Shown: in pieces, positions 24,443-33,784 of the stretch | How positions within the stretch are numbered: position 1 is the stretch's first letter | Layout: every line of letters starts with the position of its first letter | Source of the DNA: Corallococcus caeni | GTDB lineage: Bacteria; Myxococcota; Myxococcia; Myxococcales; Myxococcaceae | Assembly (NCBI RefSeq): GCF_036245865.1 | Contig: NZ_BTTW01000007.1 | Span: 1-64,000, forward strand | Reading direction: 5' to 3' | Length of the DNA stretch: 64,000 nucleotides | Translations under genes and position numbers: made by a program | Notes under the pieces: model-generated | The model's database searches: none | Told to the model about the DNA's origin: nothing | The model's input: the letters and a program-made list of their open reading frames with translations, nothing else

Positions 24443-25411
24443 TCACGGCTTGCGCGCGGACACGACGGCGTACTCGTCGCAATTGAACAGCGCGGTCCAC
24501 TGGCGCTGCTCCGGCGTCATCCGCATGGCCCGGTGCACGTCCGCGCGCACCTGGTGCAGGGACGTGCTCCCCGGCTTCTTCTCCAGCTGCGTCATCCCGC
24601 GCAGCGCCACGATCGCCGTGTTCACCGCCGGGTACACGTCGTCCGCGATGGACTCCACCTTCGCGTCCTGGAACCCCGCCCGCCGCAGCTCCGACAGGTA
24701 GCGCTCCGTCGACCAGACGTTCTCCTCCGGAAAGGCAATGAGCCCCCGCCAGTAGCGGTAGCGCAGCCGCTGCCGCAGCCCGGCGCCCGACTCGCGGTCC
24801 GTCTTCTGCGCCATGTCCGCCATCACCAGCCGGCCTCCCGGCTTCAGCACCCGGAACGCCTCGCGCAGGAAGTCCTGCCGCGTCCGGAAGTGCATCGCGG
24901 ACTCCAGCGCGAACACCACGTCGAAAGCCGCCTCACCGCCAGGCAGCGCCGTCGCGCTTCCCACCTCCAGCCGGACCACGCCCTCCAGCCCCGTCAGCTT
25001 CAACCGCTCGCGGCCCACCCGGACCTGGTTGGGCGTGATGTTCACCCCGACGATGCTCGCGGGCTTGAACTCCTCCGCCCACAGCAGGTCCTGATCCGCG
25101 TACCCGTTGCCGCAGTCCATCACCGCGTCGCCGGGCCCCAGCTTCGCCGTCCTCGCCAGCAGGCGCGCCATCTCCGCCTGCGCGGACCGGAACAGCTCCC
25201 CCACGCGCTCCACGTTGGTGTCGTCCACCTTCTCCACGTGCTTCCAGTAGCCCAGGTTGATCCAGAAGGGCTCCCGGCCCGTCGTCACCCGGATGTCCTG
25301 CGGCGCCGGCAGCCCCGCCACCCAGGCCCCTGTCTCGTTCGTGTAGAACCGCTCCGGGTCCGCCAGGAGCGCACTCTTCAACCGCGTCGCGACCTGCCTC
25401 ACGTTGACCAT
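24443..25411 (-). CDS. SAM-dependent methyltransferase
   Basis: 322 residues, class I Rossmann methyltransferase. Motif I is VMDCGNGYADQDL near residue 115, an acidic end of strand 2 and GSATALPGGEAAFDVVFALES follow, and the post-motif FREAFRVLKPGGRLVMADM is typical of the Methyltransf_11 group. Residues 1-90 include FWINLGYW and may shape a small-molecule or lipid substrate pocket; the layout resembles enzymes of the tocopherol/sterol/fatty-acid methyltransferase type. It ends 43 bp from the 5' end of the tRNA-Sec gene on the same strand and has no operon partner. Substrate unknown. Confidence 0.85.
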   Translation of the reverse strand: MVNVRQVATRLKSALLADPERFYTNETGAWVAGLPAPQDIRVTTGREPFWINLGYWKHVEKVDDTNVERVGELFRSAQAEMARLLARTAKLGPGDAVMDCGNGYADQDLLWAEEFKPASIVGVNITPNQVRVGRERLKLTGLEGVVRLEVGSATALPGGEAAFDVVFALESAMHFRTRQDFLREAFRVLKPGGRLVMADMAQKTDRESGAGLRQRLRYRYWRGLIAFPEENVWSTERYLSELRRAGFQDAKVESIADDVYPAVNTAIVALRGMTQLEKKPGSTSLHQVRADVHRAMRMTPEQRQWTALFNCDEYAVVSARKP

Positions 25412-25575
25412 CCCAAGCCTCCTTGGCCGTCCAACCGATGGCCGGAACCCTAGCCGGTGTCACGGTGATTCCAGGCCTGGCTCGCATGTCGGTTTTCACT
25501 GGTGAAAGGAGCGGGGACGCCCGCCCGCTGTCCCAGGGGGCGCCGAGCCCGGGGCCTGACGCGTCCGCCGTGGCC

Positions 25576-25869
25576 CTACTGGCAGATGCCCGGGCAGTCC
25601 GCGGACCTGCCGGGCTGGCACGTGTCGGTCGGATCATCCACGCAGTTCGTCCCGGACACGTCCGCCACGCAGGCTCCGAAGAGGCCGCCGCAGCAGCCGA
25701 CGTAGCCCTCCGGCACGTCACACGGCGTCGGGAACGCCTGGCACGTCCCGGTGTCCGAGCGCGCGAACACCACCACCTGCGGACACACTCGCGGAGTGTC
25801 GTCCCCGCCGCCCGTGCATCCCGTCAGGCCCAGCACCGCCATCAGCCCCAGCTTCGTCCATGCTCGCAT
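25576..25869 (-). CDS. Small cysteine-rich lipoprotein
   Basis: 97 residues from an ATG at 25869. The N-terminus RAWTKLGLMAVLGLTGC is a lipoprotein signal with lipobox LTGC. The mature part carries ten further Cys in a regular spread (CPQ, GTC, TPC, CCGG, AC, NC, TC, DC, GIC), suggesting several disulfides and a secreted fold. Proteins of this kind are abundant in myxobacteria and mostly uncharacterised. The start is uncertain by a few codons since no clear ribosome site is seen. It sits 29 bp downstream of the TPR-zincin gene on the same strand and may be co-transcribed with it. Confidence 0.65.
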   Translation of the reverse strand: MRAWTKLGLMAVLGLTGCTGGGDDTPRVCPQVVVFARSDTGTCQAFPTPCDVPEGYVGCCGGLFGACVADVSGTNCVDDPTDTCQPGRSADCPGICQ

Positions 25870-25898
25870 GACGAGCATCAGGGCAGGGGAGATGCGCG

Positions 25899-26972
25899 CT
25901 AGTCCAGACCCCGCTCCCACAGGTCGTCCTCATCCAGACCCATCAGGTGACCGACCTCGTGCATCACCGTGATGCCAATCTGCTCGATGAGCTCCTCGCG
26001 GGTGCGCGCGAAGCGCTCCAGGTTCTTCTGGTACAGCACGATGGAGGGCGGGAAGTGATCCGCCGCGTCCATCACGCTGCGCTCGCCCACGGGCGTGCCC
26101 CGGAACACCCCCAGGATGCACGGCGACAGCGGCGGCTGCTGACCCAGCAGGTCCTCGTCCGACGGCAGGTCCTCCACCGCCAGGGTCACGTTGTCCATGT
26201 ACTGCTTCACCTGCGAGGGCAGGGCGCGCATCGCGTCCTCCACCGCGCGGTCGAACGCCGCCTCCTCCAGGGCCACCGGCGGCGGCAGCTCCTCCGGGGC
26301 CAGCACCTGCGCCCGCGTGAAGCGCTTCTTCGCCTCGCGCGCGTCCTTGCGCCGCTCCGCGATGAGCCCCAGGTAGTGGTGCGCCCACGGCTCGTCCGGC
26401 GCGTCCTTCAACACCCGCTCGAAGGCCTCCTGCGCGGGCGCGAAGCGGCAGAGTTCAAAAAGCGCGATGCCCCGCTCCAGCTGTGCGTCCGGGGAGCGCG
26501 GCATGTGCGTCAGCGCCTGGTCCAGACTCTTGAGCGCGGCCTCGCACTCCCCCAGTTGGTTGAGGCCCATCCCTTCCAGCAGGAGGAACTCGTAGACGAG
26601 CTCCACGTCGTCGGCCTTCTGCGCAAGCTTCCGCCCGCGGCCGCACCACTCCAGCCCCTCCTCCACCGCCTCGCGGTCCTCGCCCGTGCGGCACACGAGG
26701 AACTCCGCCGCGCCGAAGAGGATCTCCAGGTCCTCCGGGGCGGCCTTCAGGGCGGCGCCATAGGCCCTGCCCGCGTCCTCCAGGCGGCCCACCTCCACCA
26801 GCGCGGCGGCCCGGTAGTGCAGGGCTTCTGCCGAGTCCGGAACGTCCCGGAGCAGGGCGTCGGCGCTGGCGAGCGCGGCCTCGAAGTCCTGCGCCTCGAA
26901 GGCGTCAGCCACCCCCTCCAGTCGCGCGTCCACGCCCCTCGCCTCCCCTTGCTTCGCCGTGCGCTTCGCCAT
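25899..26972 (-). CDS. TPR protein with C-terminal minimal zincin metalloprotease domain
   Basis: 357 residues. Residues 20-230 are tetratricopeptide repeats (ALHYRAAALVEVGRLEDAGRAY, WAHHYLGLIAERRKDAREAK). Residues about 250-357 match the Zincin_1 family: a proline-rich entry, DHFPPSIVLYQKNLE, and the zinc site TVMHEVGHLMGLDEDDL, i.e. HExxHxxGxDE, very near the C-terminus. Stand-alone members are about 120 residues; here the domain is fused to a TPR array that probably selects partners. No signal peptide, so probably cytoplasmic. The start ATG is followed by a Lys/Arg-rich segment (MAKRTAKQGEAR). Target proteins unknown. Confidence 0.85.
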   Translation of the reverse strand: MAKRTAKQGEARGVDARLEGVADAFEAQDFEAALASADALLRDVPDSAEALHYRAAALVEVGRLEDAGRAYGAALKAAPEDLEILFGAAEFLVCRTGEDREAVEEGLEWCGRGRKLAQKADDVELVYEFLLLEGMGLNQLGECEAALKSLDQALTHMPRSPDAQLERGIALFELCRFAPAQEAFERVLKDAPDEPWAHHYLGLIAERRKDAREAKKRFTRAQVLAPEELPPPVALEEAAFDRAVEDAMRALPSQVKQYMDNVTLAVEDLPSDEDLLGQQPPLSPCILGVFRGTPVGERSVMDAADHFPPSIVLYQKNLERFARTREELIEQIGITVMHEVGHLMGLDEDDLWERGLD

Positions 26973-27060
26973 ACGGGCAGGCAGCTAAGAAGCCGTCCTT
27001 CGCGTTGTCAACGACCGGCGTGGCTGTTACCTTCCAGCGCCCCGTTTTGGCCCGAACCCC

Positions 27061-27417
27061 GTGAACATCCTGGTCGTCGACGACGATTACGAGCTGTGCA
27101 CCATGCTCTCTCGCTACCTGGAGATGCATGGCTACACCGTGTTCTCGGCGTCGGACGCGCTCCAGGCCCTGGACATCATGGAGCGGCATCCCGTGGGGCT
27201 GGTCATCACCGACTACCTGATGCCCCACCTGGACGGCATCCACTTCACGGAGATGCTGAAGGCGGACCCCCGCTTCCAGAACATCTCCGTCCTGATGATG
27301 ACCGCCAGCAACGACGCCAACATCTCCGACCGCGGCCTGCGCAAGGGCGTCGCCATCACCCTGCAGAAGCCCCTGGACATGGGGCAGTTGCTCAACCTCG
27401 TGCGCTTCGCGGAGTAG
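27061..27417 (+). CDS. Single-domain response regulator
   Basis: 118 residues starting at GTG 27061. It is a receiver domain only: acidic pocket VVDDDYEL, phosphoacceptor Asp in VITDYLMPHLDG, Thr/Ser switch in LMMTAS, and Lys in TLQKPLD. No output domain. Such lone receivers act by protein contact or as phosphate shuttles; the partner kinase is not evident, although a hybrid kinase lies 2 kb away. It is divergent from the TPR-zincin gene across 88 bp and 180 bp upstream of groEL. Confidence 0.9.
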   Translation: MNILVVDDDYELCTMLSRYLEMHGYTVFSASDALQALDIMERHPVGLVITDYLMPHLDGIHFTEMLKADPRFQNISVLMMTASNDANISDRGLRKGVAITLQKPLDMGQLLNLVRFAE

Positions 27418-27496
27418 GGCCTTCCAGAGGTCGCCTGAACCCCCCACCCGGGCGGGCCAGAAGGCGTCCTCAGGCCCACACGCCTGCCCCTTTCCG

Positions 27497-27549
27497 TTGA
27501 CATCGTCGACGCGACCCTTATGTTGGCGCTCGACATGGCCGAGTGCTAA
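27497..27549 (+). promoter_or_regulatory. groEL promoter with CIRCE-type HrcA operator
   Basis: TTGACA (27497-27502) and TATGTT (27519-27524) are spaced by 16 bp, a good sigma-70-type promoter. Overlapping and following the -10 is an inverted repeat, TTGGCGCTC (27523-27531), 9 bp, GAGTGCTAA (27541-27549). The right arm is the exact CIRCE half-site and the left arm differs from TTAGCACTC at two positions. CIRCE is bound by the heat-shock repressor HrcA, so groEL here is probably heat-inducible through HrcA, with binding weakened by the imperfect left arm. Confidence 0.85.
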
Positions 27550-29241
<1,692 letters not shown>

Positions 29242-29276
29242 GCCGCTTGAAGGCTCCGTAGCGCCGTAGGGTTTTT

Positions 29277-29328
29277 CCGGCCCCGGTGGGCTCCGCGCGA
29301 AGCGGGGCACCCGGGGCCGGAGTCTTTT
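29277..29328. terminator. Bidirectional terminator after groEL
   Basis: The arm CCGGCCCCGGTGGGC (29277-29291) pairs with GCACCCGGGGCCGG (29307-29320), a stem of about 13 bp, and is followed by AGTCTTTT on the groEL side and preceded by a T-run (AGGGTTTTT before the left arm reads as A-run for the other strand). It lies in the gap between the convergent groEL and hybrid-kinase genes. Confidence 0.8.
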
Positions 29329-30857
29329 CAGGGGGACGTCTTCTTGAAGGCCAGGCCCAGCTCCCGGCTGAGCGCCGCGGTGTCGGAGAGCAGCTTGGGC
29401 AGGCACGCGGCGGCCCCGGCGCGCAGCGACGCCAGCGCCGTCTCCATGGTGAGGTGCTCCGCCAGCACGACGAAGGGCGCGCCCTGGCTCAGGCCCCGGG
29501 CCAGCTCCAGCGCCTTCTTGCCGTAGGCCGGCGCGAAGTCCCACGACACCACCACGCCCACGGGCGGCTCCAGCGCGGCCACCTCCGCGCCCGCGACGAC
29601 GCGGGCCTCCAGCCCCAGCAGGCCCAGCGCCTCTGAAATCAGCCGCGCGGTGGCCGGGTTGTCCTCCAGCACGTCCACCCGGCGCATGGTGGCGCTGGGG
29701 GCTGGGGTGGGCGGCGCCGCGGGCGTGTACAGCGCCTGTCGCAGGAGCGCGCGCACCTGGCGGATGTCGTCGAAGGGCTTGAGCAGGTAGTCCACCACGC
29801 CCAGCTGCAGCGCCTGCTGCGTCGTCACCAGCGACGGGTAGCCCGTCATCAGGATGACGCGCGAGGCGGGGTCCAGCTTGCGCGCGTGCTGGGCCAGCTC
29901 CAGGCCGGACAGCCCGGGCAGGTTCTTGTCCGTGACGATGAGGTCCACGCGCGACGCGCGCAGAATCTCCAGCGCGGCCTCGCCCGTGGCCGCTTCAATC
30001 ACCTCGCACTCCTTCTCCATCAGGTCCTTGAAGACCATCCGGATGATGCCCTCGTCGTCCACCACCAAGAGCCGCTTGCGCGGCGGGCGGGGCGCGTCCG
30101 TGGGAGGGAAGAGCACGCGGAACACCGTGGCCGGGGGCGGCACCTCGCGCAGCGTCGTCGGCGGCACCAGGGCGATCTGCGCGTGGTGCTCCTGCGCGAT
30201 GCGCCGACAGACGGCGAGCCCCAGGCCGGTGCCGCGTTTGCTGGCGGAGACGTAGGGCTCGAAGATGCGCGTCTTGAGGTCGTCCGGGATGCCCGGTCCC
30301 CAGTCGGACACGTAGAGGGCCGCGGACGCGCCGTCGCGCGCGAGCGTCACCTTCACGCGGCCCCGGCCGGACATGGCGTCGCGCGCGTTGTTGAGCAGGT
30401 TGAGCGTGAGCTGCTCGATGAGCCGCGCGTTGCCCTGGATGGTGAGGTCCTCGGGGGCCTCCACCTCCAGGGAGATGCGCGCCGAGTCCGGGTTGACGCT
30501 GAACACCTTCGCCGCCGCCCAGATGGGCGCGGCCAGGGCCAGCCGCTGCTGCGGGGCCGGCCGCTCGCTGGCCAGGCGGATGAAGTCGGAGACGATCTGC
30601 TCCATCCGCTCCACCTGCGCGAGCAGCAGCTTCAGCGGACCGCTGGCGCCTCCCTCCTCGGCCAGCAGCTGGGCGTAGGCCTTCGCGCCCAGCAGGGGCT
30701 GGCGCAGCTCGTGGAGGACCTCCGCGGCCACCTGGTGGGTATGGGCGTTGGCGCGTTGCAGCGCCGCCGCCGCGAGCCGTGCCTTGTCCAGGTCCCCCGC
30801 GTCCAGGGCCTGGAGCAGCTGCGCGAGCGGCGAGGGGGTCTCCATGCGAAGGAGCAT
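29328..30857 (-). CDS. Hybrid histidine kinase with one intact and one degenerate receiver
   Basis: 509 residues, soluble (no membrane segments). Residues 20-250 form a kinase: phospho-acceptor His in VLHELRQPLLGAKAY, N-box NLLNNARDAMSG, G1 DWGPGIP and G2 GTGLGLAV. A receiver follows (about 260-380) with LLVVDDEG, acceptor Asp in VTDKNLPGLSG and Lys in LLKPFDD. A second receiver-like domain (about 395-509) begins VDVLEDNPAT but has VVVSWDFAPAY where the acceptor Asp is expected, so phosphorylation is doubtful. The N-terminal 30 residues carry no recognised sensor. The ATG at 30845 (METPSPL) is an equally possible start. It is convergent with groEL. Confidence 0.9.
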   Translation of the reverse strand: MLLRMETPSPLAQLLQALDAGDLDKARLAAAALQRANAHTHQVAAEVLHELRQPLLGAKAYAQLLAEEGGASGPLKLLLAQVERMEQIVSDFIRLASERPAPQQRLALAAPIWAAAKVFSVNPDSARISLEVEAPEDLTIQGNARLIEQLTLNLLNNARDAMSGRGRVKVTLARDGASAALYVSDWGPGIPDDLKTRIFEPYVSASKRGTGLGLAVCRRIAQEHHAQIALVPPTTLREVPPPATVFRVLFPPTDAPRPPRKRLLVVDDEGIIRMVFKDLMEKECEVIEAATGEAALEILRASRVDLIVTDKNLPGLSGLELAQHARKLDPASRVILMTGYPSLVTTQQALQLGVVDYLLKPFDDIRQVRALLRQALYTPAAPPTPAPSATMRRVDVLEDNPATARLISEALGLLGLEARVVAGAEVAALEPPVGVVVSWDFAPAYGKKALELARGLSQGAPFVVLAEHLTMETALASLRAGAAACLPKLLSDTAALSRELGLAFKKTSP

Positions 30858-31012
30858 GACGGACGCGGGTGTTCAGGCGCAACGCACCCCCAGCGGGATT
30901 CGGTTGACCCCGCTCGCGACCGAACGGATGCTCGCGACCGCCCTCAGCGGGGCCTGACGGGACGCGCATGCCCGCTCGCCTGCTGGGGACTCTCCCTGTC
31001 GCAGAGGCCCTC

Positions 31013-31402
31013 ATGCCGCAGACGAACCCGTTCCACTCGCTGGTGCCCCGGAAGCTGACGGACTCCGAACTGGCCCGCTCCATCCGGCTCAACATCGAGG
31101 CGGAGCTGGACGCCATCAACCTCTACGCCGCGCACCTGGACGCGACGGACAACGAGGAGGCGAAGGCCATCCTGCGGCACGTCATGGACGAGGAGCGCGA
31201 GCACGCCGCCCTGTTCTGGCAGCTCATCGCGCGGTTGGATCCGGAGCAGGCCCAGCACGACCGCGAGGCGTCGCAGAAGTACCGCCTCATCACCACCGGC
31301 GCGTCCCACGAGGAGGTGGAGGCGGTGGGCGAGGGCGGTGGTGCCGAACCCGCGGAGGTGGAGCTGCCCAAGCGCCTCACCGTGGGCAGCCTGCGCAAGT
31401 AG
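31013..31402 (+). CDS. encC: Encapsulin cargo ferritin-like protein (EncC-like)
   Basis: 129 residues from the ATG at 31013 (AGAGG about 6 nt upstream; the frame is open to 30968). Residues 10-100 form an encapsulated-ferritin helix pair with iron ligands in NIEAELDAINLYAAHLD and EEREHAALFW (ExxH). A Glu/Gly-rich linker leads to the C-terminal KRLTVGSLRK, which matches the encapsulin-targeting peptide (LTVGSLRR) of the Myxococcus cargo proteins EncB and EncC. The protein should be packaged inside the EncA nanocompartment, where it oxidises Fe(II) for iron storage. The shell gene is not in this window, as for M. xanthus encC, which also lies apart from encA and close to groEL2 (recalled, not checked). 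Confidence 0.9.
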   Translation: MPQTNPFHSLVPRKLTDSELARSIRLNIEAELDAINLYAAHLDATDNEEAKAILRHVMDEEREHAALFWQLIARLDPEQAQHDREASQKYRLITTGASHEEVEAVGEGGGAEPAEVELPKRLTVGSLRK

Positions 31403-31416
31403 CGCGGGCCCTGCCG

Positions 31417-32799
31417 TCAGCCCTGCGGGGGCGGCGGGTTCTGACGGCGCTCGGCCGGGGTGGCTTCCAGGTCCTGCGCCGCCATGTAGACGACGTTCCG
31501 GGTGCCGCGCTTGCCCCGGTACATGGCCCGGTCGGACAGGTCCAGCAGGTGGTCCTTGTCCTGGGCGTGCTCCGGGAAGCTGGCCACGCCGATGCAGGTG
31601 GTGAGCTTGAGCGCCAGCCCCTCGCGGCCCAGGAACTGGTGGGTCTCCATGGTGCGGCGGATGCGCTCGGCGACCTTGAGGGCGCCGCCGGAGTCGGTGC
31701 CGCGCAGCAGCACCACGTACTCGTCGCCGCCGAAGCGCGCCACCACGTCCGGGTCGCGCACGCAGCCCTTGAGCACGCGCGCGGCCTCCACCAGCACGCG
31801 CGAGCCCACCAGGTGCCCGTGCGTGTCGTTGATGGCCTTGAAGCGGTCCAGGTCCAGGAACAGCAGGGAGAAGGGCCGCTGCGTCTGGAGGGCCTCGTTC
31901 ACCTCGCGGTCCAGCACCAGGTGCAGGTAGCGCGTGTTGAACAGGCGGGTGAGGTCGTCGACGTACGCCAGGTCCTCCACGGCGGCGAAGCGGCCCAGGT
32001 TGCGCAGGGCCAGCGCCCAGTTGCGCACGAGGAAGCTCACCGTCTCCGGGTGGTGCTCCGGAGGGGCGCTGTCGTGGAAGAGCACCGCGTGGCCCAGCAC
32101 CGTGTCGCCGTCCACCGCGGGGAAGGTGAGGGTGCGCGGCCAGGGCACCTGCAGGCCGTCGAGTGACTGGGGCGTGCGCGTTCCCGCGAGCCGCTCGGTG
32201 AGCTGCGGCACCAGCGCTTCGTACAGGTCCTCCGGCAGGCCGCGCATGCCGTGCGAGCGGAAGCCCGAGGCCCCGGGGTCGCGCTCCAGGAGCATCACGG
32301 CGGAGGCGTTGGCCATGGACTCCAGCGCGTCCGCGGTGGCGGCGGCCAGCCGCTCGCGGTCGAGCGTGGTGGCGATGCGCTGGCCCGCCTCCAGGAGCGC
32401 GACGTGCTGGCGCAGGGACGCGTTCTCGCGCATCAGGTCGCGCGTGGTGAGCGCGCGGCGCAGGGCGTGCTGCAGGGCCTCCGGCGCCACCGGCTTGACC
32501 AGGTACTCCGCCGCGCCGCTCTTGATGGCGCGCACCGCGGGGGCGACCTTGTCCAGGCCGGTGATGACCACCACCTCCACGCCCGGATAGCGCTCGCGAA
32601 CGTGGCGGAGGATCTCCATGCCGTCGCCGCCGGGGAGGATGAGGTCCGTCACCACCGCGTCGAACCGGCCCGCGGCGAGGGCGGTCTTCGCATCCGCCAC
32701 GGTGGCGACCGCCGTGACGATGTGTCCCGCGGCCGTGAGGTAGTCGCCGTAGAGGTTGCGGGCGATCTTTTCGTCGTCGACGAGGAGCAGTCGCGCCAT
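31417..32799 (-). CDS. Response regulator-GGDEF protein (diguanylate cyclase)
   Basis: 460 residues. Residues 1-120 are a receiver (LLLVDDEK, acceptor Asp in VVTDLILPGGDG, Lys in LVKPVA). A helical and GAF-like middle (about 125-285) follows. Residues 285-445 form a GGDEF domain: DLDRFKAINDTHGH and active-site FGGDEYVVL, with the product-inhibition site RDPD (RxxD) five residues before. Tyr replaces the final Phe of GGDEF, a tolerated change, so cyclic di-GMP synthesis is likely and feedback controlled. The C-terminus is a short proline-rich tail. It is divergent from the CheW-like gene across 52 bp and convergent with the encapsulin cargo gene. Confidence 0.92.
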   Translation of the reverse strand: MARLLLVDDEKIARNLYGDYLTAAGHIVTAVATVADAKTALAAGRFDAVVTDLILPGGDGMEILRHVRERYPGVEVVVITGLDKVAPAVRAIKSGAAEYLVKPVAPEALQHALRRALTTRDLMRENASLRQHVALLEAGQRIATTLDRERLAAATADALESMANASAVMLLERDPGASGFRSHGMRGLPEDLYEALVPQLTERLAGTRTPQSLDGLQVPWPRTLTFPAVDGDTVLGHAVLFHDSAPPEHHPETVSFLVRNWALALRNLGRFAAVEDLAYVDDLTRLFNTRYLHLVLDREVNEALQTQRPFSLLFLDLDRFKAINDTHGHLVGSRVLVEAARVLKGCVRDPDVVARFGGDEYVVLLRGTDSGGALKVAERIRRTMETHQFLGREGLALKLTTCIGVASFPEHAQDKDHLLDLSDRAMYRGKRGTRNVVYMAAQDLEATPAERRQNPPPPQG

Positions 32800-32851
32800 G
32801 ACTGTTCAGGGCTTAGCACCCAACCCTGGAAGGCTGCTAGGGTCCCCCGCC

Positions 32852-33667
32852 GTGTCGCCCTTTGAAAGCGGACGGCGGCTCTGCCTGCTGGTGGAGGCCG
32901 GTGAGACGCGCTACGCGGTGGAGGCCACGTCCGTCATCGAGGTCGCGATGCCGGGGGCTCGCGGCGCCAGCCTGCGCGGCGTGCTGGAGGTGAAGGATCT
33001 CTCCGCGCTGCTCGGCGGCCCCCCCGAGGACGTGCCGGGCATGGTGGTGGTGCTGGACGTCAGCCCCACGCTCGCGGTGCGGGTGCGCTCCGTGGTGGAG
33101 GTCGCGGACGTCGCGCGGGATCCGTTCTTCCTCCTGCCCCCCGGCCTGGCGGACTCGCTGGCGCCCCTGAGCCGGGGCGCGGTGCTGCACAAGGACCGGC
33201 TGTACCTGGAGCTCATCGTGGAGGCGCTGCCGCACCGGGCGGGCCCCCGGGCGACCCCGCCGGAGCCCCGGCCCGTGCACTGGGCGGACGCGCCCCCGGA
33301 GCGGGCGCTGGTGCTGGAGTCCCAGGGCGTGCTGTTCGGCGTCCCGCTGGGCAACGTCTCCCAGGTGGTGCCCCGGGGCGAGGCGTTCAGCGTCCTGCCG
33401 GTGCAGAGCGGGCCCGTGGCGGGCGTCTATCCGCACGCACAGGCCCTGTGGCCCATCTGCTCGATTCCGGCGCTCCTGGGGGCGCCGGCCCGGGTGGAGG
33501 ACCTGTTCGTCCTGACGGAGCTGGCGGGGCGGAATGTGGGGCTGGCGGCCACCCGGGTGCTCGGCGTGCTGCAGAAGTTCAAGCCGGCCGAGCTGACCGG
33601 AACCTTCCGGGCGCCGGGGCTACCGGATCCGGTGATGTTACTGGACCTGCAGCGCATGTTTTCTTGA
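32852..33667 (+). CDS. Protein with two CheW-like domains
   Basis: 271 residues from GTG at 32852; the open frame upstream overlaps the divergent cyclase gene. Two CheW-type halves are visible: residues 8-125 (RLCLLVEAGETRYAVEATSVIEV to LYLELIVEALP) and 145-270 (RALVLESQGVLFGVPLGNVSQVVPRGE to VMLLDLQRMF). CheW domains couple receptors to a CheA-type kinase. No receptor or CheA gene is nearby. The gene directly downstream encodes a response regulator with a proline-rich linker, 117 bp away on the same strand, so the two may form a small signalling unit. Confidence 0.8.
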   Translation: MSPFESGRRLCLLVEAGETRYAVEATSVIEVAMPGARGASLRGVLEVKDLSALLGGPPEDVPGMVVVLDVSPTLAVRVRSVVEVADVARDPFFLLPPGLADSLAPLSRGAVLHKDRLYLELIVEALPHRAGPRATPPEPRPVHWADAPPERALVLESQGVLFGVPLGNVSQVVPRGEAFSVLPVQSGPVAGVYPHAQALWPICSIPALLGAPARVEDLFVLTELAGRNVGLAATRVLGVLQKFKPAELTGTFRAPGLPDPVMLLDLQRMFS

Positions 33668-33784
33668 TCGGCCCAAAGCGCGAATCCTAAGCTTCTCCGA
33701 TTGACACAGGGCGTGCAGGCAGGCTTGCTCGCCCGAAATCTCAAACGAATTCAGGGGGGTATGCGCCCCCCGAGGCCGGAGCCG

